Source: Bowmanella denitrificans | GTDB lineage: Bacteria > Pseudomonadota > Gammaproteobacteria > Enterobacterales > Alteromonadaceae | DNA length: 64,000 nt | Assembly: GCF_002887595.1 (NCBI RefSeq) | Contig: NZ_PEBU01000012.1 | Location: 1-64,000, forward strand | Reading direction: 5' to 3' | Shown here: positions 14,627 to 23,257 of the stretch, one piece after another | Numbering within the stretch: position 1 is the stretch's first letter | Layout: every line of letters begins with the position of its first letter | Translations under genes and position numbers: made by a program | The notes under the pieces: model-generated | What the model saw: the letters and a program-made list of their open reading frames with translations, nothing else | Told to the model about the DNA's origin: nothing | The model's database searches: none

Positions 14627-15540
14627 AGCTAATTTATAGTGAGAACTTTAATATTGATCTGGGGTTGTTGAATTACCTTCATCCGTTTGATGGCACAAAA
14701 TTTAGAAAGATCATCGCCGAACTTGCTAGTACTGAGGTTTTAACTCCCGAAACTGGCATAAGTATGGATGAGGTGGATGAGTTTCTTACCAGTATGATGC
14801 GAGTGAAGGTGCGTGACGAAGTGTTTGTTTTCCGAGCACTGGAAGTCCCTAAAATACCCTTTGTCAGCTTTAACTTTCTGGATAGAAAAATTCTCACCCC
14901 AATGCGCTGGGCAGTGGCTGGAACTAAACTCGGTGCCACCTTGGCTTTGCAACAGGGCGGTCTGTACTGGAACCTCGCCGGTGGTTACCATCATGCCCAC
15001 AAAGCCAGTATGGAAGGTTTTTGTATCTATAACGATATTGGCATCAGCGTTGTGCAGCTGCTTAAGCAGGGCTTGCTGAGTGAACAGGACAAGATTCTGA
15101 TAATTGATACCGATGCGCATCATGGCAATGGTAATGCGTTCACCTTTATGGAAAACCCCAATGTCACTCTTTTGGACGTATACAACGCCGATATATATCC
15201 CCGCAGTGACTTTACCCGAGAACGGGTAAATATCCCGGTACCCTTAGCTTCTGGTTGTCAGGGGCAGGAATATCTGTCCCGTTATCAGACTGCACTGAGT
15301 CAGTTAGAAAATGACTACAAACTTGCCTTTGTGGTGGCAGGCACAGATGTACTGAAGGAAGATAAGCTGGGCGGCCTGATGCTGAATAAGGATGATGTTG
15401 CCCAGCGCGAAGCCATTACGCTTACAGCGTTAAAAGAAAGAAATATTCCTGGCGTTATTCTGGGCGGAGGCGGCTATTCCAAACTAAGTGCGCCAACGGT
15501 AGCGAACGCGATTAAGCATTGCTTGTCGTTGGGTTTCTAA
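14623..15540 (+). CDS. Histone-deacetylase family protein
   Basis: A 305-residue arginase-fold deacetylase closest in layout to the short HDAC11/bacterial class. The active site looks intact: His123-His124 in GGYHHA, the zinc ligands Asp164 and His166 in DTDAHHGNG, Asp242 in AGTDVLKEDKLGG, and the glycine-rich GGGGYSK loop near residue 285 with the Tyr. FCIYNDI near 138 is also conserved. Such enzymes remove acetyl or longer acyl groups from lysines, polyamines or small amides. The start overlaps the previous stop by four bases. The neighbouring polyamine genes raise acetylpolyamine as one candidate substrate; this is inference only. Confidence 0.85.
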   Translation: MKLIYSENFNIDLGLLNYLHPFDGTKFRKIIAELASTEVLTPETGISMDEVDEFLTSMMRVKVRDEVFVFRALEVPKIPFVSFNFLDRKILTPMRWAVAGTKLGATLALQQGGLYWNLAGGYHHAHKASMEGFCIYNDIGISVVQLLKQGLLSEQDKILIIDTDAHHGNGNAFTFMENPNVTLLDVYNADIYPRSDFTRERVNIPVPLASGCQGQEYLSRYQTALSQLENDYKLAFVVAGTDVLKEDKLGGLMLNKDDVAQREAITLTALKERNIPGVILGGGGYSKLSAPTVANAIKHCLSLGF

Positions 15541-15616
15541 TCATTGTTGGGGGAATTCCCAGCTCGCACCTGAGTCCGACATCTCTCTGCCATCTCAATT
15601 CTGCACACAGCCAACT

Positions 15617-16015
15617 TTATTCAGGCGTTTCATTACTTTTGACCAAAGCATTGGCTGGCGTGGCATCCAAAGGGCGAATTTCATATTCCAGTCCGCAGGC
15701 CATGCAGGGATTTTGCGCTGCCAATCTGGCTGCTTCGTCCAGGCTATTGGCCAGAATAAACCAATAACCGCCAATGACTTCTTTGGTTTCGGTAAAGGGA
15801 CCGTCGGTAATGCCCTGACTGGACACCCGGCGAATTTCAGTGCTAAGTCTTGAGCCGGGACCAAAGTTGCCTTGCGCCAGATTGTCCTCATACCAAAGAT
15901 AAAAGGCTTCAATGGCCTGTTGAATGTCCTCGGCTGGCAGATCTGCATGCCATTGTCCGCGGGAAAGCAGTAAATAGGTGTGCTTGGTTTGCGCTGTCAC
16001 AGTTCGCACCTTCAT
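15617..16015 (-). CDS. YCII-related protein (DGPF type)
   Basis: A 132-residue cytoplasmic protein carrying the DGPFTETKEVIGGYWFI motif of YCII-related/DGPF proteins, which adopt a ferredoxin-like dimer fold. Members are often fused to or next to extracytoplasmic sigma factors, but no sigma factor is present here. Function is unknown. The start is uncertain: the ATG used here and a TTG 18 bp upstream both lack a good ribosome-binding site. The gene is alone, convergent with the deacetylase gene across 76 bp without a clear terminator. Confidence 0.78.
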   Translation of the reverse strand: MKVRTVTAQTKHTYLLLSRGQWHADLPAEDIQQAIEAFYLWYEDNLAQGNFGPGSRLSTEIRRVSSQGITDGPFTETKEVIGGYWFILANSLDEAARLAAQNPCMACGLEYEIRPLDATPANALVKSNETPE

Positions 16016-16235
16016 TGTGGGTATATACTGCAACTATGCCCAAATCCGCTTGTACATAAAAGTGTCAACTGAATCCAAATATCTGGTTAATATCACTATT
16101 ATTTGCGCTGGTCGGCGTTTCTTGTTAGTGATGAGAATTTTTAATTCATTGATTATTATATGTTTTTTATTTGGTGTGGAAATTGCTTAACAGCATGGCC
16201 ACTTAAACTCTTTATGTGCTACAAGGATAATCAAA

Positions 16236-16889
16236 ATGTCAGTACCCCTGCAGGACCAACCTATTGAGCAAGTACGTGAACAGGTGATTGACAAGCTTAT
16301 TTACAACTACGGTCAGGGCGCACTGTCTCTTGATGCCTTTGAACGACGTTTGGATATTGCCATGGAAAGCAAGGATGTCATTGAAATCTCTGCACAGGCA
16401 CAAGATCTTCCACATCAAATTTCCGAGCAATATCAACAGAGTCGCAATAGCGCATTCGATGTTGCGTACGATACGCAAAGACAGGCTGAGAGTGAAACCA
16501 TACTCAGTGTGCTGGGTGGTACCAATCGCAGTGGCGCCTGGGTAGTGCCCAGTGAAATTCGCTGTGTCACTATTCTGGGCGGTTCGGATCTGGATTTCAG
16601 TCAGGCGGTATTTACCAGCCAGGAAGTGACTATCAAGGTGTTTTGCTTATTTGGTGGTGACAACATTTACGTCCCGGAAAACGTCAACGTGGTGTCGCGG
16701 GCATTTTGTATTTTAGGTGGCAATAACATTGATATTCCGCCGGTTATCCACAGACGCCAGGTACCCACCCTGATTATTGAGGGCTTGGTGCTGTTTGGCG
16801 GTATTGATGTCAAAATCAAACGCAGCATAAAGCAGCGACTGGTTAGCTTTGCACGACAGATGAAACAAATGCTTAATGCAGAAAAGTAG
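16236..16889 (+). CDS. DUF1707 / LiaF-like C-terminal protein
   Basis: A 217-residue protein with no signal peptide or membrane helix. The first 50 residues (Q-V-R-E-Q-V-I-D-K-L, then GALSLDAFERRLDIAM) form the DUF1707 SHOCT-like helical domain; residues about 85-200 are a repeating beta structure with the recurrent ILGG, LFGGDN and LGGNN turns typical of the C-terminal domain of LiaF/VraT proteins (cell-wall-active antibiotic response). Those partner with histidine kinases in Gram-positive bacteria; in Proteobacteria the role is open. AAGGA precedes the ATG. Monocistronic by position. Confidence 0.75.
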   Translation: MSVPLQDQPIEQVREQVIDKLIYNYGQGALSLDAFERRLDIAMESKDVIEISAQAQDLPHQISEQYQQSRNSAFDVAYDTQRQAESETILSVLGGTNRSGAWVVPSEIRCVTILGGSDLDFSQAVFTSQEVTIKVFCLFGGDNIYVPENVNVVSRAFCILGGNNIDIPPVIHRRQVPTLIIEGLVLFGGIDVKIKRSIKQRLVSFARQMKQMLNAEK

Positions 16890-16982
16890 CGTTTGATGCA
16901 TCTGAGCATAGAGTTAAACGCCCGAGGTTTTGCTATCGCAGGAATGGCTAAAGGTGCGCCCCAACCGTTTGGTTTTTGATGA

Positions 16983-17219
16983 TTATTCGTCGGTTGAATG
17001 ACACTGATACTGGAATACGGCTTCAAGTGGTTGGTTAAAGACCTCAGCAATACGAAAAGCCAGCTCTAACGACGGAGAATATTTGTTCGCTTCCAGAGAC
17101 ATAATGGTTTGTCTTGTCACCCCTGCCGCCTTAGCCAGCTCAGCCTGGGTCATTTCATTATGATCAAAGCGTAAGCGGCGAATCTGGTTGTATATTTTAC
17201 CTTTATTGACGGCCATCAT
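16983..17219 (-). CDS. XRE-family small regulator
   Basis: A 78-residue protein that is almost entirely one helix-turn-helix (MTQAELAKAAGVTRQTIMSL, then EANKYSPSLELAFRIAEVF), the YgzD-type of XRE regulator. Its start codon overlaps the stop of the upstream membrane-protein gene, so it is the second gene of a two-gene unit. Such pairs usually repress their own operon; the tandem CTAAGTTA repeat ahead of the unit is a candidate site. Confidence 0.85.
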   Translation of the reverse strand: MMAVNKGKIYNQIRRLRFDHNEMTQAELAKAAGVTRQTIMSLEANKYSPSLELAFRIAEVFNQPLEAVFQYQCHSTDE

Positions 17220-17692
17220 ATCCCTCTTCGGTACATTACTAACTGGCTCAGGTGCTTAACGGTGGATGCTGCCAGCAGGCAGATCAGTAAAGCGTGGGCA
17301 CATATGAGCGGCGTGGATAAAGCAACAGGCAGTGTATCGGAGCCAACCCCCAGTGCATCGGCGACCAGATGACCAATCATAAGCAATATGGCCCCCACTA
17401 ATACACCGTAACCAATGCTATTGCCTTTGCCTTCTATAAGTCTGTCCCTTTCATCGGCCGGCTCCCGGTTACCGGTGCGCCAGTTAATCAGGCCGAACAG
17501 TAAAGCGGCGCCTATGCATGCAACAATAATCACTTGCACAATAATGCCAGCCAGCGCACTGCCTGGTGCCGCCAGGCCTTCTGGCAGCGACGCCAGCTTA
17601 CTGAAGTACAATGCCGCAATGGCCAGATCCAACACCAGGGTTGCCATAAGATTCCACTCGCGATTGGAGAAAGTGCGTAATGTATCCATCAC
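17216..17692 (-). CDS. Four-helix membrane protein paired with XRE regulator
   Basis: A 158-residue inner-membrane protein with about four hydrophobic segments (near 15-32, 46-68, 93-112 and 124-146). A charged loop (residues 78-90, GNREPADERDRLIEGKGN) lies between helices two and three and is the most conserved-looking feature; DERD in such a loop is typical of DUF2178/DUF3796-like proteins that accompany YgzD-type regulators. Function is unknown. It is translationally coupled to the regulator downstream. Confidence 0.7.
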   Translation of the reverse strand: MMDTLRTFSNREWNLMATLVLDLAIAALYFSKLASLPEGLAAPGSALAGIIVQVIIVACIGAALLFGLINWRTGNREPADERDRLIEGKGNSIGYGVLVGAILLMIGHLVADALGVGSDTLPVALSTPLICAHALLICLLAASTVKHLSQLVMYRRGI

Positions 17693-17697
17693 CTTAC

Positions 17698-17713
17698 CTA
17701 AGTTACTAAGTTA
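17698..17713. promoter_or_regulatory. Tandem CTAAGTTA repeat upstream of the XRE unit
   Basis: Two exact head-to-tail copies of CTAAGTTA lie six bases upstream of the membrane-protein start, where a promoter or operator would be. A repressor-binding role is inferred from position only. Confidence 0.4.
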
Positions 17714-17835
17714 TCAGAGCATGAAAGGTAATCTAAATCAGACTTTAGGTAAAGTATTTTTTACCTTGAGTTTGTTTTATGTGTCTTCAAGTCTTGTTTT
17801 TTATACTCTGAATGCAAAACAGGTAACGGTTGGCT

Positions 17836-19290
17836 TTAATTGGCGATCCTGGTGGTTTTGTTCCACAGGTTTTGGTGTTTCGCGTAAGAAAAGAAGGTAT
17901 AGGGATGCCAGCTATTGGGGATCAGATCCAGTTCTTTACGTTCCTCGAAGTTAGACACCAGCTTGCTGAGTATTTCCAGTAGTCTTTCCTTGCTCATCAC
18001 TTCTAGCTTTTTTCTGGCTTTGGGGTAATACAGGTTGTTTTCCTGGCTGATTAACAGGTCCTGGCCAAATCCGGTAAAGGCCAGGTTCTTGGTGGCTGAT
18101 CTGCAAATCGGCACACTGGGATTGGCAGGGTACAGTCCATTGACTATGGCGTATTCGTATCTGTCCAAATCGCGGCGATCTGAATCCTTGGGAATATAAG
18201 TTACGCCGAAGCCCTGTGGGAAATGCCCCACCACTTTAATAAAACACTGGACCGCCTTGGCGTTTAATGCATCTTTTTCGGCGGCCCTTTCCAGTACTAA
18301 GGTGGCTTTGGGTAAAGTATCGTAAGCTTGCCCTGGCTTAGTTGACATCACCACGGAGCTATATACCTGCGGGACTTTAAGTAAATTGCCTATGGACTGT
18401 TGGGGGTCCAGGGAGGATTTAATCATAGTCATCACAAACTTTAGTTTGTCTTTTTCTGTTTCATTAAACTGGTCCCGCTCCTGTCGCGAATTGCCCACAT
18501 AGCTGCCACAGCCGATACCGTCTTTAAGGTAGTTAACCGTGTATTGGTAGCTGAGTTTAAGCATTTGTTGGCGTTCATCTTTTTCCAGGGTGCGAAATTC
18601 ATCTTCATCACCATCAGGGCCTTTAAGAATGGCCTGCACATCATGATGATACTGGCCTATGTCCTGCAGCAGTGCTGTCATCAGTAGTGGAATTTTCACA
18701 TACAGGCGAAAAGGGCAGCGGGCGGCGTCATCTTTATCTTTAGGTTGTTGAATGCGGTTGCTGTAATGCTGCAATACATAAGGGTTACTGATTTGCTTAT
18801 CTTCCAGCATGGCGTCGAGCAGCAACAGACATAACACGGCCTTATACAGGTGCTTGGTTTTCTGATTAAACGCTGCCACCTTGCGGTGCTCTGTCTGCGT
18901 GGTTAAAAGCAGGGTACCCAGCAAACGGGCAAAGTTGCGGGCAGTTTCTTCTTTGTTTGCGCCATCGGTTAGTTCCAGTATCTGCTCGCAAACTTGCTGC
19001 AAATCTTTGTAGCGCTGCAACCGTGATTCTTCACTGTTTTTTTGAAAGGATTTAAGTTTGTCCTGTGCGTCCTTCAGACGTTTTTCGGCGCGACTATTTT
19101 TTAACTCTTTGCTGTCGCTGAGCTGCTGTTTGAGATTAGCTAACTGCTCTTTCTGCACATTAGCAGTGGCAAAGTAGTCGGCTGCCTGCTCATATAATGA
19201 GTCTTTGATCGGAGACTGGTCGTGTACCTTTTTAACCAGGTTACGCACACTTTTGGTGTAGTGACTCTCGCCAATCAAAGCCTTGTTCAT
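17836..19290 (-). CDS. 484-residue protein of unknown function
   Basis: A soluble, highly charged protein. Residues about 40-100 are strongly Lys/Glu/Gln-rich and predicted coiled coil (QLSDSKELKNSRAEKRLKDA). The middle has a hydrophobic helical bundle with LLQDIGQYHHDVQAIL near 212-227, which resembles the HD motif of HD/HD-GYP phosphohydrolases but is not a full match, and GIGCGSYVGNSRQERD near 260. The C-terminal part contains IVNGLYPANPSVPICRSATK near 390-410. It might be a degenerate HD-GYP-like sensor, but I do not recognise the family. It is a single gene whose 3' end faces the XRE unit and whose 5' end lies 176 bp from rnpB. Confidence 0.6.
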   Translation of the reverse strand: MNKALIGESHYTKSVRNLVKKVHDQSPIKDSLYEQAADYFATANVQKEQLANLKQQLSDSKELKNSRAEKRLKDAQDKLKSFQKNSEESRLQRYKDLQQVCEQILELTDGANKEETARNFARLLGTLLLTTQTEHRKVAAFNQKTKHLYKAVLCLLLLDAMLEDKQISNPYVLQHYSNRIQQPKDKDDAARCPFRLYVKIPLLMTALLQDIGQYHHDVQAILKGPDGDEDEFRTLEKDERQQMLKLSYQYTVNYLKDGIGCGSYVGNSRQERDQFNETEKDKLKFVMTMIKSSLDPQQSIGNLLKVPQVYSSVVMSTKPGQAYDTLPKATLVLERAAEKDALNAKAVQCFIKVVGHFPQGFGVTYIPKDSDRRDLDRYEYAIVNGLYPANPSVPICRSATKNLAFTGFGQDLLISQENNLYYPKARKKLEVMSKERLLEILSKLVSNFEERKELDLIPNSWHPYTFFSYAKHQNLWNKTTRIAN

Positions 19291-19466
19291 AGATTAGAAT
19301 ATTTGCCAGGTTCCAGGACTTGCACTTTAGCAGATTTTGCAAGTGGTTGCTTAGTATAAGAATTCCTTAAATGGGCTAACCTAATGGTCTGGATTAAAGC
19401 GGCAAATGCAGATAATCCGCTATTGTCTGCTCGAATCACACCGTACTTTAGGGTAGACTGCGCGCC

Positions 19467-19816
<350 letters not shown>

Positions 19817-19821
19817 CCTTC

Positions 19822-19852
19822 AATCAACCGCAGATTAATCAGGCGGTTGATT
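19822..19852 (+). terminator. Stem-loop after rnpB
   Basis: AATCAACCGC pairs with GCGGTTGATT across an 11-base loop, starting six bases after the RNase P RNA 3' end. It is a clean 10-bp stem, but only a mixed AAGGCTTATGCTTTT follows rather than a T-run, so it may mark the 3' processing end instead of an efficient terminator. Confidence 0.5.
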
Positions 19853-19944
19853 AAGGCTTATGCTTTTCCATAGCAGGCAATGTTTCACTGCCTGTGCCTT
19901 TCCGAGTTTAGGGCTGGTGTTTCAGCGCTGACTCCCCTTTGCTG

Positions 19945-20913
19945 TTAGCTGCCAGCGCGGAAGTCTATCAATGGTGGCCAGCTTTCCGCCCAGGTATGGT
20001 TTGTACTTTCACCTTTTGCTGCTAATGACCTAGTCAGAAAGTCGATAAATACCCTGACTTTGGCCGGTAAATAATCCCGTTTCGGATAGATAGCAAATAC
20101 ACCATTGTAAGCCTGAGGCGGTCGGAAATAGGGGTATAACGATACCAAAGCACCCTTGTTTAGTTCTTTTTGTGCCAGAAAATGCGGTAGTTGGGCAAAT
20201 CCCAAGCCATCGGCACACATATGTGCCATCGCTTCACCGTCATCGGTAATATGTTTGCGCTGCAGCTCATACTGAATGTACTCGCCCTGCGCATTAGGCA
20301 GAAAGATTGGCTGCAATTGCTGCGTTTCTTTAATGCGAAAACCAATCCAACTGTGTTGTCTGAAATCTTCTGCCTGGCGCGGCGTGCCATAGGTTTGCAG
20401 ATACTGTGGTGATGCACAAAGTAGGAAATCCATAGGGCTGAGACGGCGGGCTACCAGACGACTGTCTTTGACATGGCCGGTACGCAATGCCACATCAATG
20501 TTGTTATCAATAATATCCATATGCAGATCGTTGATTTCAAGTTCCAGCTTTATCCCGGGATAACGGCGACAGAATGACGGTAACAATGGGCGAAGATACA
20601 GATGCCCGTAGCAAACCGCTGCATTGATGCGTAGCGTGCCGCTTGGTGAGTCATTTAGCTGTTTAAGATCGCTTTCACAGGATCTCAATTCATGCAGCAT
20701 CTTGCGCACGGTGAGAGCATAGTGCTGGCCAGCCTCAGTAATTCGCAATTGTCGGGTGGAGCGCTGAAATAAGGTCAAAGCCAATTGGCTTTCCAGGCGA
20801 CCTATGGCCTTGCTCACCGTGGAAGGATCTGTATTACAGGCCCGCGCTGCGGCGGCAAAACTACCACCATCACAGGTGGCCAGAAACAGTTCTAATAAAC
20901 GCAGTTTGTCCAT
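19945..20913 (-). CDS. LysR-family regulator
   Basis: A 322-residue LysR-type regulator. The winged helix-turn-helix is at residues 1-60 (LELFLATCDGGSFAAAARA, then DPSTVSKAIGRLE), followed by the linker helix and a periplasmic-binding-protein-like effector domain from about 90. It is of the class often controlling divergent transporters or oxidoreductases. Start set at MDKLRLLEL, the normal N-terminus of the family; sequence upstream in frame is not family-like. It diverges from the MFS gene, with paired palindromes close to its own start. Confidence 0.88.
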   Translation of the reverse strand: MDKLRLLELFLATCDGGSFAAAARACNTDPSTVSKAIGRLESQLALTLFQRSTRQLRITEAGQHYALTVRKMLHELRSCESDLKQLNDSPSGTLRINAAVCYGHLYLRPLLPSFCRRYPGIKLELEINDLHMDIIDNNIDVALRTGHVKDSRLVARRLSPMDFLLCASPQYLQTYGTPRQAEDFRQHSWIGFRIKETQQLQPIFLPNAQGEYIQYELQRKHITDDGEAMAHMCADGLGFAQLPHFLAQKELNKGALVSLYPYFRPPQAYNGVFAIYPKRDYLPAKVRVFIDFLTRSLAAKGESTNHTWAESWPPLIDFRAGS

Positions 20914-20933
20914 TGCGGCATCCTGGCAGGAAT

Positions 20934-20960
20934 ATTCATGAATAGTATTCATGACTGAAT
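20934..20960. promoter_or_regulatory. Candidate LysR binding palindromes
   Basis: The perfect 10-bp palindrome ATTCATGAAT is followed three bases later by ATTCATGACTGAAT, an interrupted repeat of the same arms. It lies in the 130-bp gap between the divergent LysR and MFS genes, where autoregulatory sites are expected. Binding is inferred. Confidence 0.45.
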
Positions 20961-21043
20961 GGGGGCGCCAGCTATTTTTCCGTTTCCACAGCAAGAATAA
21001 AGTCAGTTATCGACATTAAAACAGATGCATTGCTTGAGGAACC

Positions 21044-22198
21044 ATGTTGAAAAAAATCTCTACTGAAAGTGCAGCCGGATACTTTTTGTTTGCTTTTATC
21101 GCGATGGCCGGACTGGCTTATGTCAACTTTCTACCCGGCGTTGTCAGTGCTTTGGCCGGTGGGATCGGATTTGATCAAACAGAAGCCGGGCAAATTGTGG
21201 CGGTCAATCTGTTTGGCGGCCTGTTGGGTTGTACCTGTGCTGTTTTCCTCGTGCGCAGGATCAACTGGAAACCAGCCATTATCATCCCTTTTGCTACCCT
21301 GGCGCTGATTGACCTGAGTTCGGTTTGGGTTGATGACTATAGTCTGATGCTCGGGATGCGCTTGCTGGCTGGTGTGTTGGGCGGGCTGGGTATGGGCGTG
21401 GCATTTTCTGTGCTGGCCCGCCTGAATAATCCTGATCGTGCTTTTGGTGCATTACTGTTTGTGCAGTTTGTTATCGGCGCTTTGGTTATATATCTGCTGC
21501 CATTACTGGAGAACATGCTAAGCACCTTTGCGGTTTTCTACGTGATGGCTGGCATTGTTTTGCTAAGTCTGATCTTTCTGATGTTGTTGTCCGATCTTCC
21601 TCAGCGCAATAGGTCAGCCATGCAAGCCATGGCATTGTCAGTTGGGTGGGGAAATGCCCTGTTGTTGATGCTGGCCATCATTTTCTACCTGTGCGCCGCC
21701 AATGCGATTTGGGCTTATGTGGAGCTGATGGGGCTGGGAGCAGGTATGGATTATAAGAGCGTCAGCAGCTATATCGCCATGACCGGCTTACTTGGTCTTG
21801 CCGGTGCTATGTTACCGATTCTCAGTGGTAATAAGTTCGGTCGTTTTTACTGGATTGCCGCCGGTGTTGCGTTGTCGATTGTCGCGGCCGTGATGTTAAG
21901 TGCATCAGAACTGACGCCGCTTATCTATATCAGTGCCATGGCCTTGCTGTTTTTCTGCTGGCCTGCGGTGAATTCCTATTTACTGGCTATTGCGGCTGAT
22001 TTTGACAGCAGCGGCCGACTCTCATCGGTTGCCGCAGTGGTCTCGCTTGTCGGTTTAGCAGCCGGACCACTGATGGCATCGGGTTTGCTGGATGATGGCA
22101 GTTTCACAACCATGCTCCATGCTGCTGCCGGTATTTTCCTGGTTAGTTTCCTTATGTTGTTCAGGCCGGTGAAGGCACTGGAAAAGCAGCAATCCTAG
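21044..22198 (+). CDS. MFS transporter
   Basis: A 384-residue polytopic protein with about twelve hydrophobic segments and the conserved intracellular loops of the major facilitator superfamily, for example FLVRRINWK after helix two and a GNKFGRFYW loop after helix seven. The GMRLLAGVLGGLGMGVAFSVL helix with many Gly is typical. Substrate unknown. First gene of a four-gene run downstream of the divergent LysR regulator. The ATG follows a TTGAGGAACC ribosome-binding stretch. Confidence 0.82.
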   Translation: MLKKISTESAAGYFLFAFIAMAGLAYVNFLPGVVSALAGGIGFDQTEAGQIVAVNLFGGLLGCTCAVFLVRRINWKPAIIIPFATLALIDLSSVWVDDYSLMLGMRLLAGVLGGLGMGVAFSVLARLNNPDRAFGALLFVQFVIGALVIYLLPLLENMLSTFAVFYVMAGIVLLSLIFLMLLSDLPQRNRSAMQAMALSVGWGNALLLMLAIIFYLCAANAIWAYVELMGLGAGMDYKSVSSYIAMTGLLGLAGAMLPILSGNKFGRFYWIAAGVALSIVAAVMLSASELTPLIYISAMALLFFCWPAVNSYLLAIAADFDSSGRLSSVAAVVSLVGLAAGPLMASGLLDDGSFTTMLHAAAGIFLVSFLMLFRPVKALEKQQS

Positions 22199-22293
22199 CC
22201 AATGCCGGCCAACCCCGGACGCCTCTGATATTTACTAACTTTTTGTCATCAAGGTACCCGTCTCAGAATGCTGAAGCGGGTAAGGAGTATTCA

Positions 22294-22863
22294 ATGTTTA
22301 GGTATATGTTCAACAAAATGTTGCTGACGCTAAAAAAGCGCTATGACTACGACATTCGCTATCAGCAGGATATTCTTAAAGCAGATTTGGGCGCCTACAG
22401 CAAGTTTATGGGATTTCAGATGATGGCATCCCATTCAGGCAACTTGCCGACAGAAGTGCTGTATGCCGCCAGAATTAGGGCCATTATCTGGGACGATTGC
22501 GGACCATGCACGCAACTGGTTGTGGATATGGCCTTAGAAGCAAAGGTTAAACCGGACATGGTACGCGCGATTATCGACAGAGACTTCAGCAATGTGCCTG
22601 ACAATGTCGCCATGGTGATGCAATTCACTGAGTTTGTGCTGGCGCACAATCCTGAAGCGGACGATTTACGTGACAGGATATTGGCTCTGTGGGGCCAAAG
22701 AGGGCTGATTACTCTGGGTTTTGCTATCAGTTCATACCGGGTTTATCCGGCCCTTAAGTACTCTCTGGGGTATGGTACCGCCTGTAGCAAGGTACAGGTT
22801 AACGACGCTTCATTGGCACCAGGCCGTGGTCCTGATGCGGTCATAGGGGCCCAGCATGGTTAA
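22294..22863 (+). CDS. AhpD/carboxymuconolactone-decarboxylase-like protein
   Basis: A 189-residue all-helical protein with WDDCGPCTQLV at residues 66-76: Cys69 and Cys72 form the CxxC of AhpD-like proteins, preceded by the acidic pair that substitutes for the usual Glu. AhpD relatives pass electrons to peroxiredoxins or act as small disulfide reductases. ATG selected with AAGGAG seven bases upstream; an in-frame upstream start is less well supported. Overlaps the following gene by 8 bp. Confidence 0.72.
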   Translation: MFRYMFNKMLLTLKKRYDYDIRYQQDILKADLGAYSKFMGFQMMASHSGNLPTEVLYAARIRAIIWDDCGPCTQLVVDMALEAKVKPDMVRAIIDRDFSNVPDNVAMVMQFTEFVLAHNPEADDLRDRILALWGQRGLITLGFAISSYRVYPALKYSLGYGTACSKVQVNDASLAPGRGPDAVIGAQHG

Positions 22864-23257
22864 CAGACTAATCAGCGGATTCGCGGTGCTGATAGGCCTG
22901 GCAGGGGTGATTAATGGTGCCTTTATGAGCATTGCCCCCGAGCCCTGGTATTGGTTGGTACCCGGTGTGCCAGACCGTGGCCCGTTTAATCAGCATTTTC
23001 TGCGGGATATTGGTATAAATTACATGCTGATTGGTGCTGCCTTTATTGGTGGGGCGGTATACACCAAGTATAGATTTCAGCTTTGGCTGATGCCTGCATG
23101 CTGGTTGGCAGGGCACGCTATCTTTCATTTCTGGGAAGTGTTTGTTGGCATATGTGGGCCCGAATTTCTGGTGGTGGATTTTGCTGGTGTAACCTTGCCT
23201 GCCATATTGGCTGTGGGACTGGTTGTTATCAGTATCAGGAGGCGGGCTGATGACTAA
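22856..23257 (+). CDS. Four-helix membrane protein, DUF4345-like
   Basis: A 133-residue inner-membrane protein with four predicted helices (near 4-24, 52-70, 77-96 and 106-126). The PxPWYW loop after helix one, the NQHFLRDIGINYM segment entering helix two, and the AGHAIFHFWE in helix three are the features of the DUF4345-like family. Conserved His and Glu in helix three might bind a ligand or metal. It overlaps both neighbours, so it is tightly coupled in the operon. Confidence 0.65.
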   Translation: MVNRLISGFAVLIGLAGVINGAFMSIAPEPWYWLVPGVPDRGPFNQHFLRDIGINYMLIGAAFIGGAVYTKYRFQLWLMPACWLAGHAIFHFWEVFVGICGPEFLVVDFAGVTLPAILAVGLVVISIRRRADD

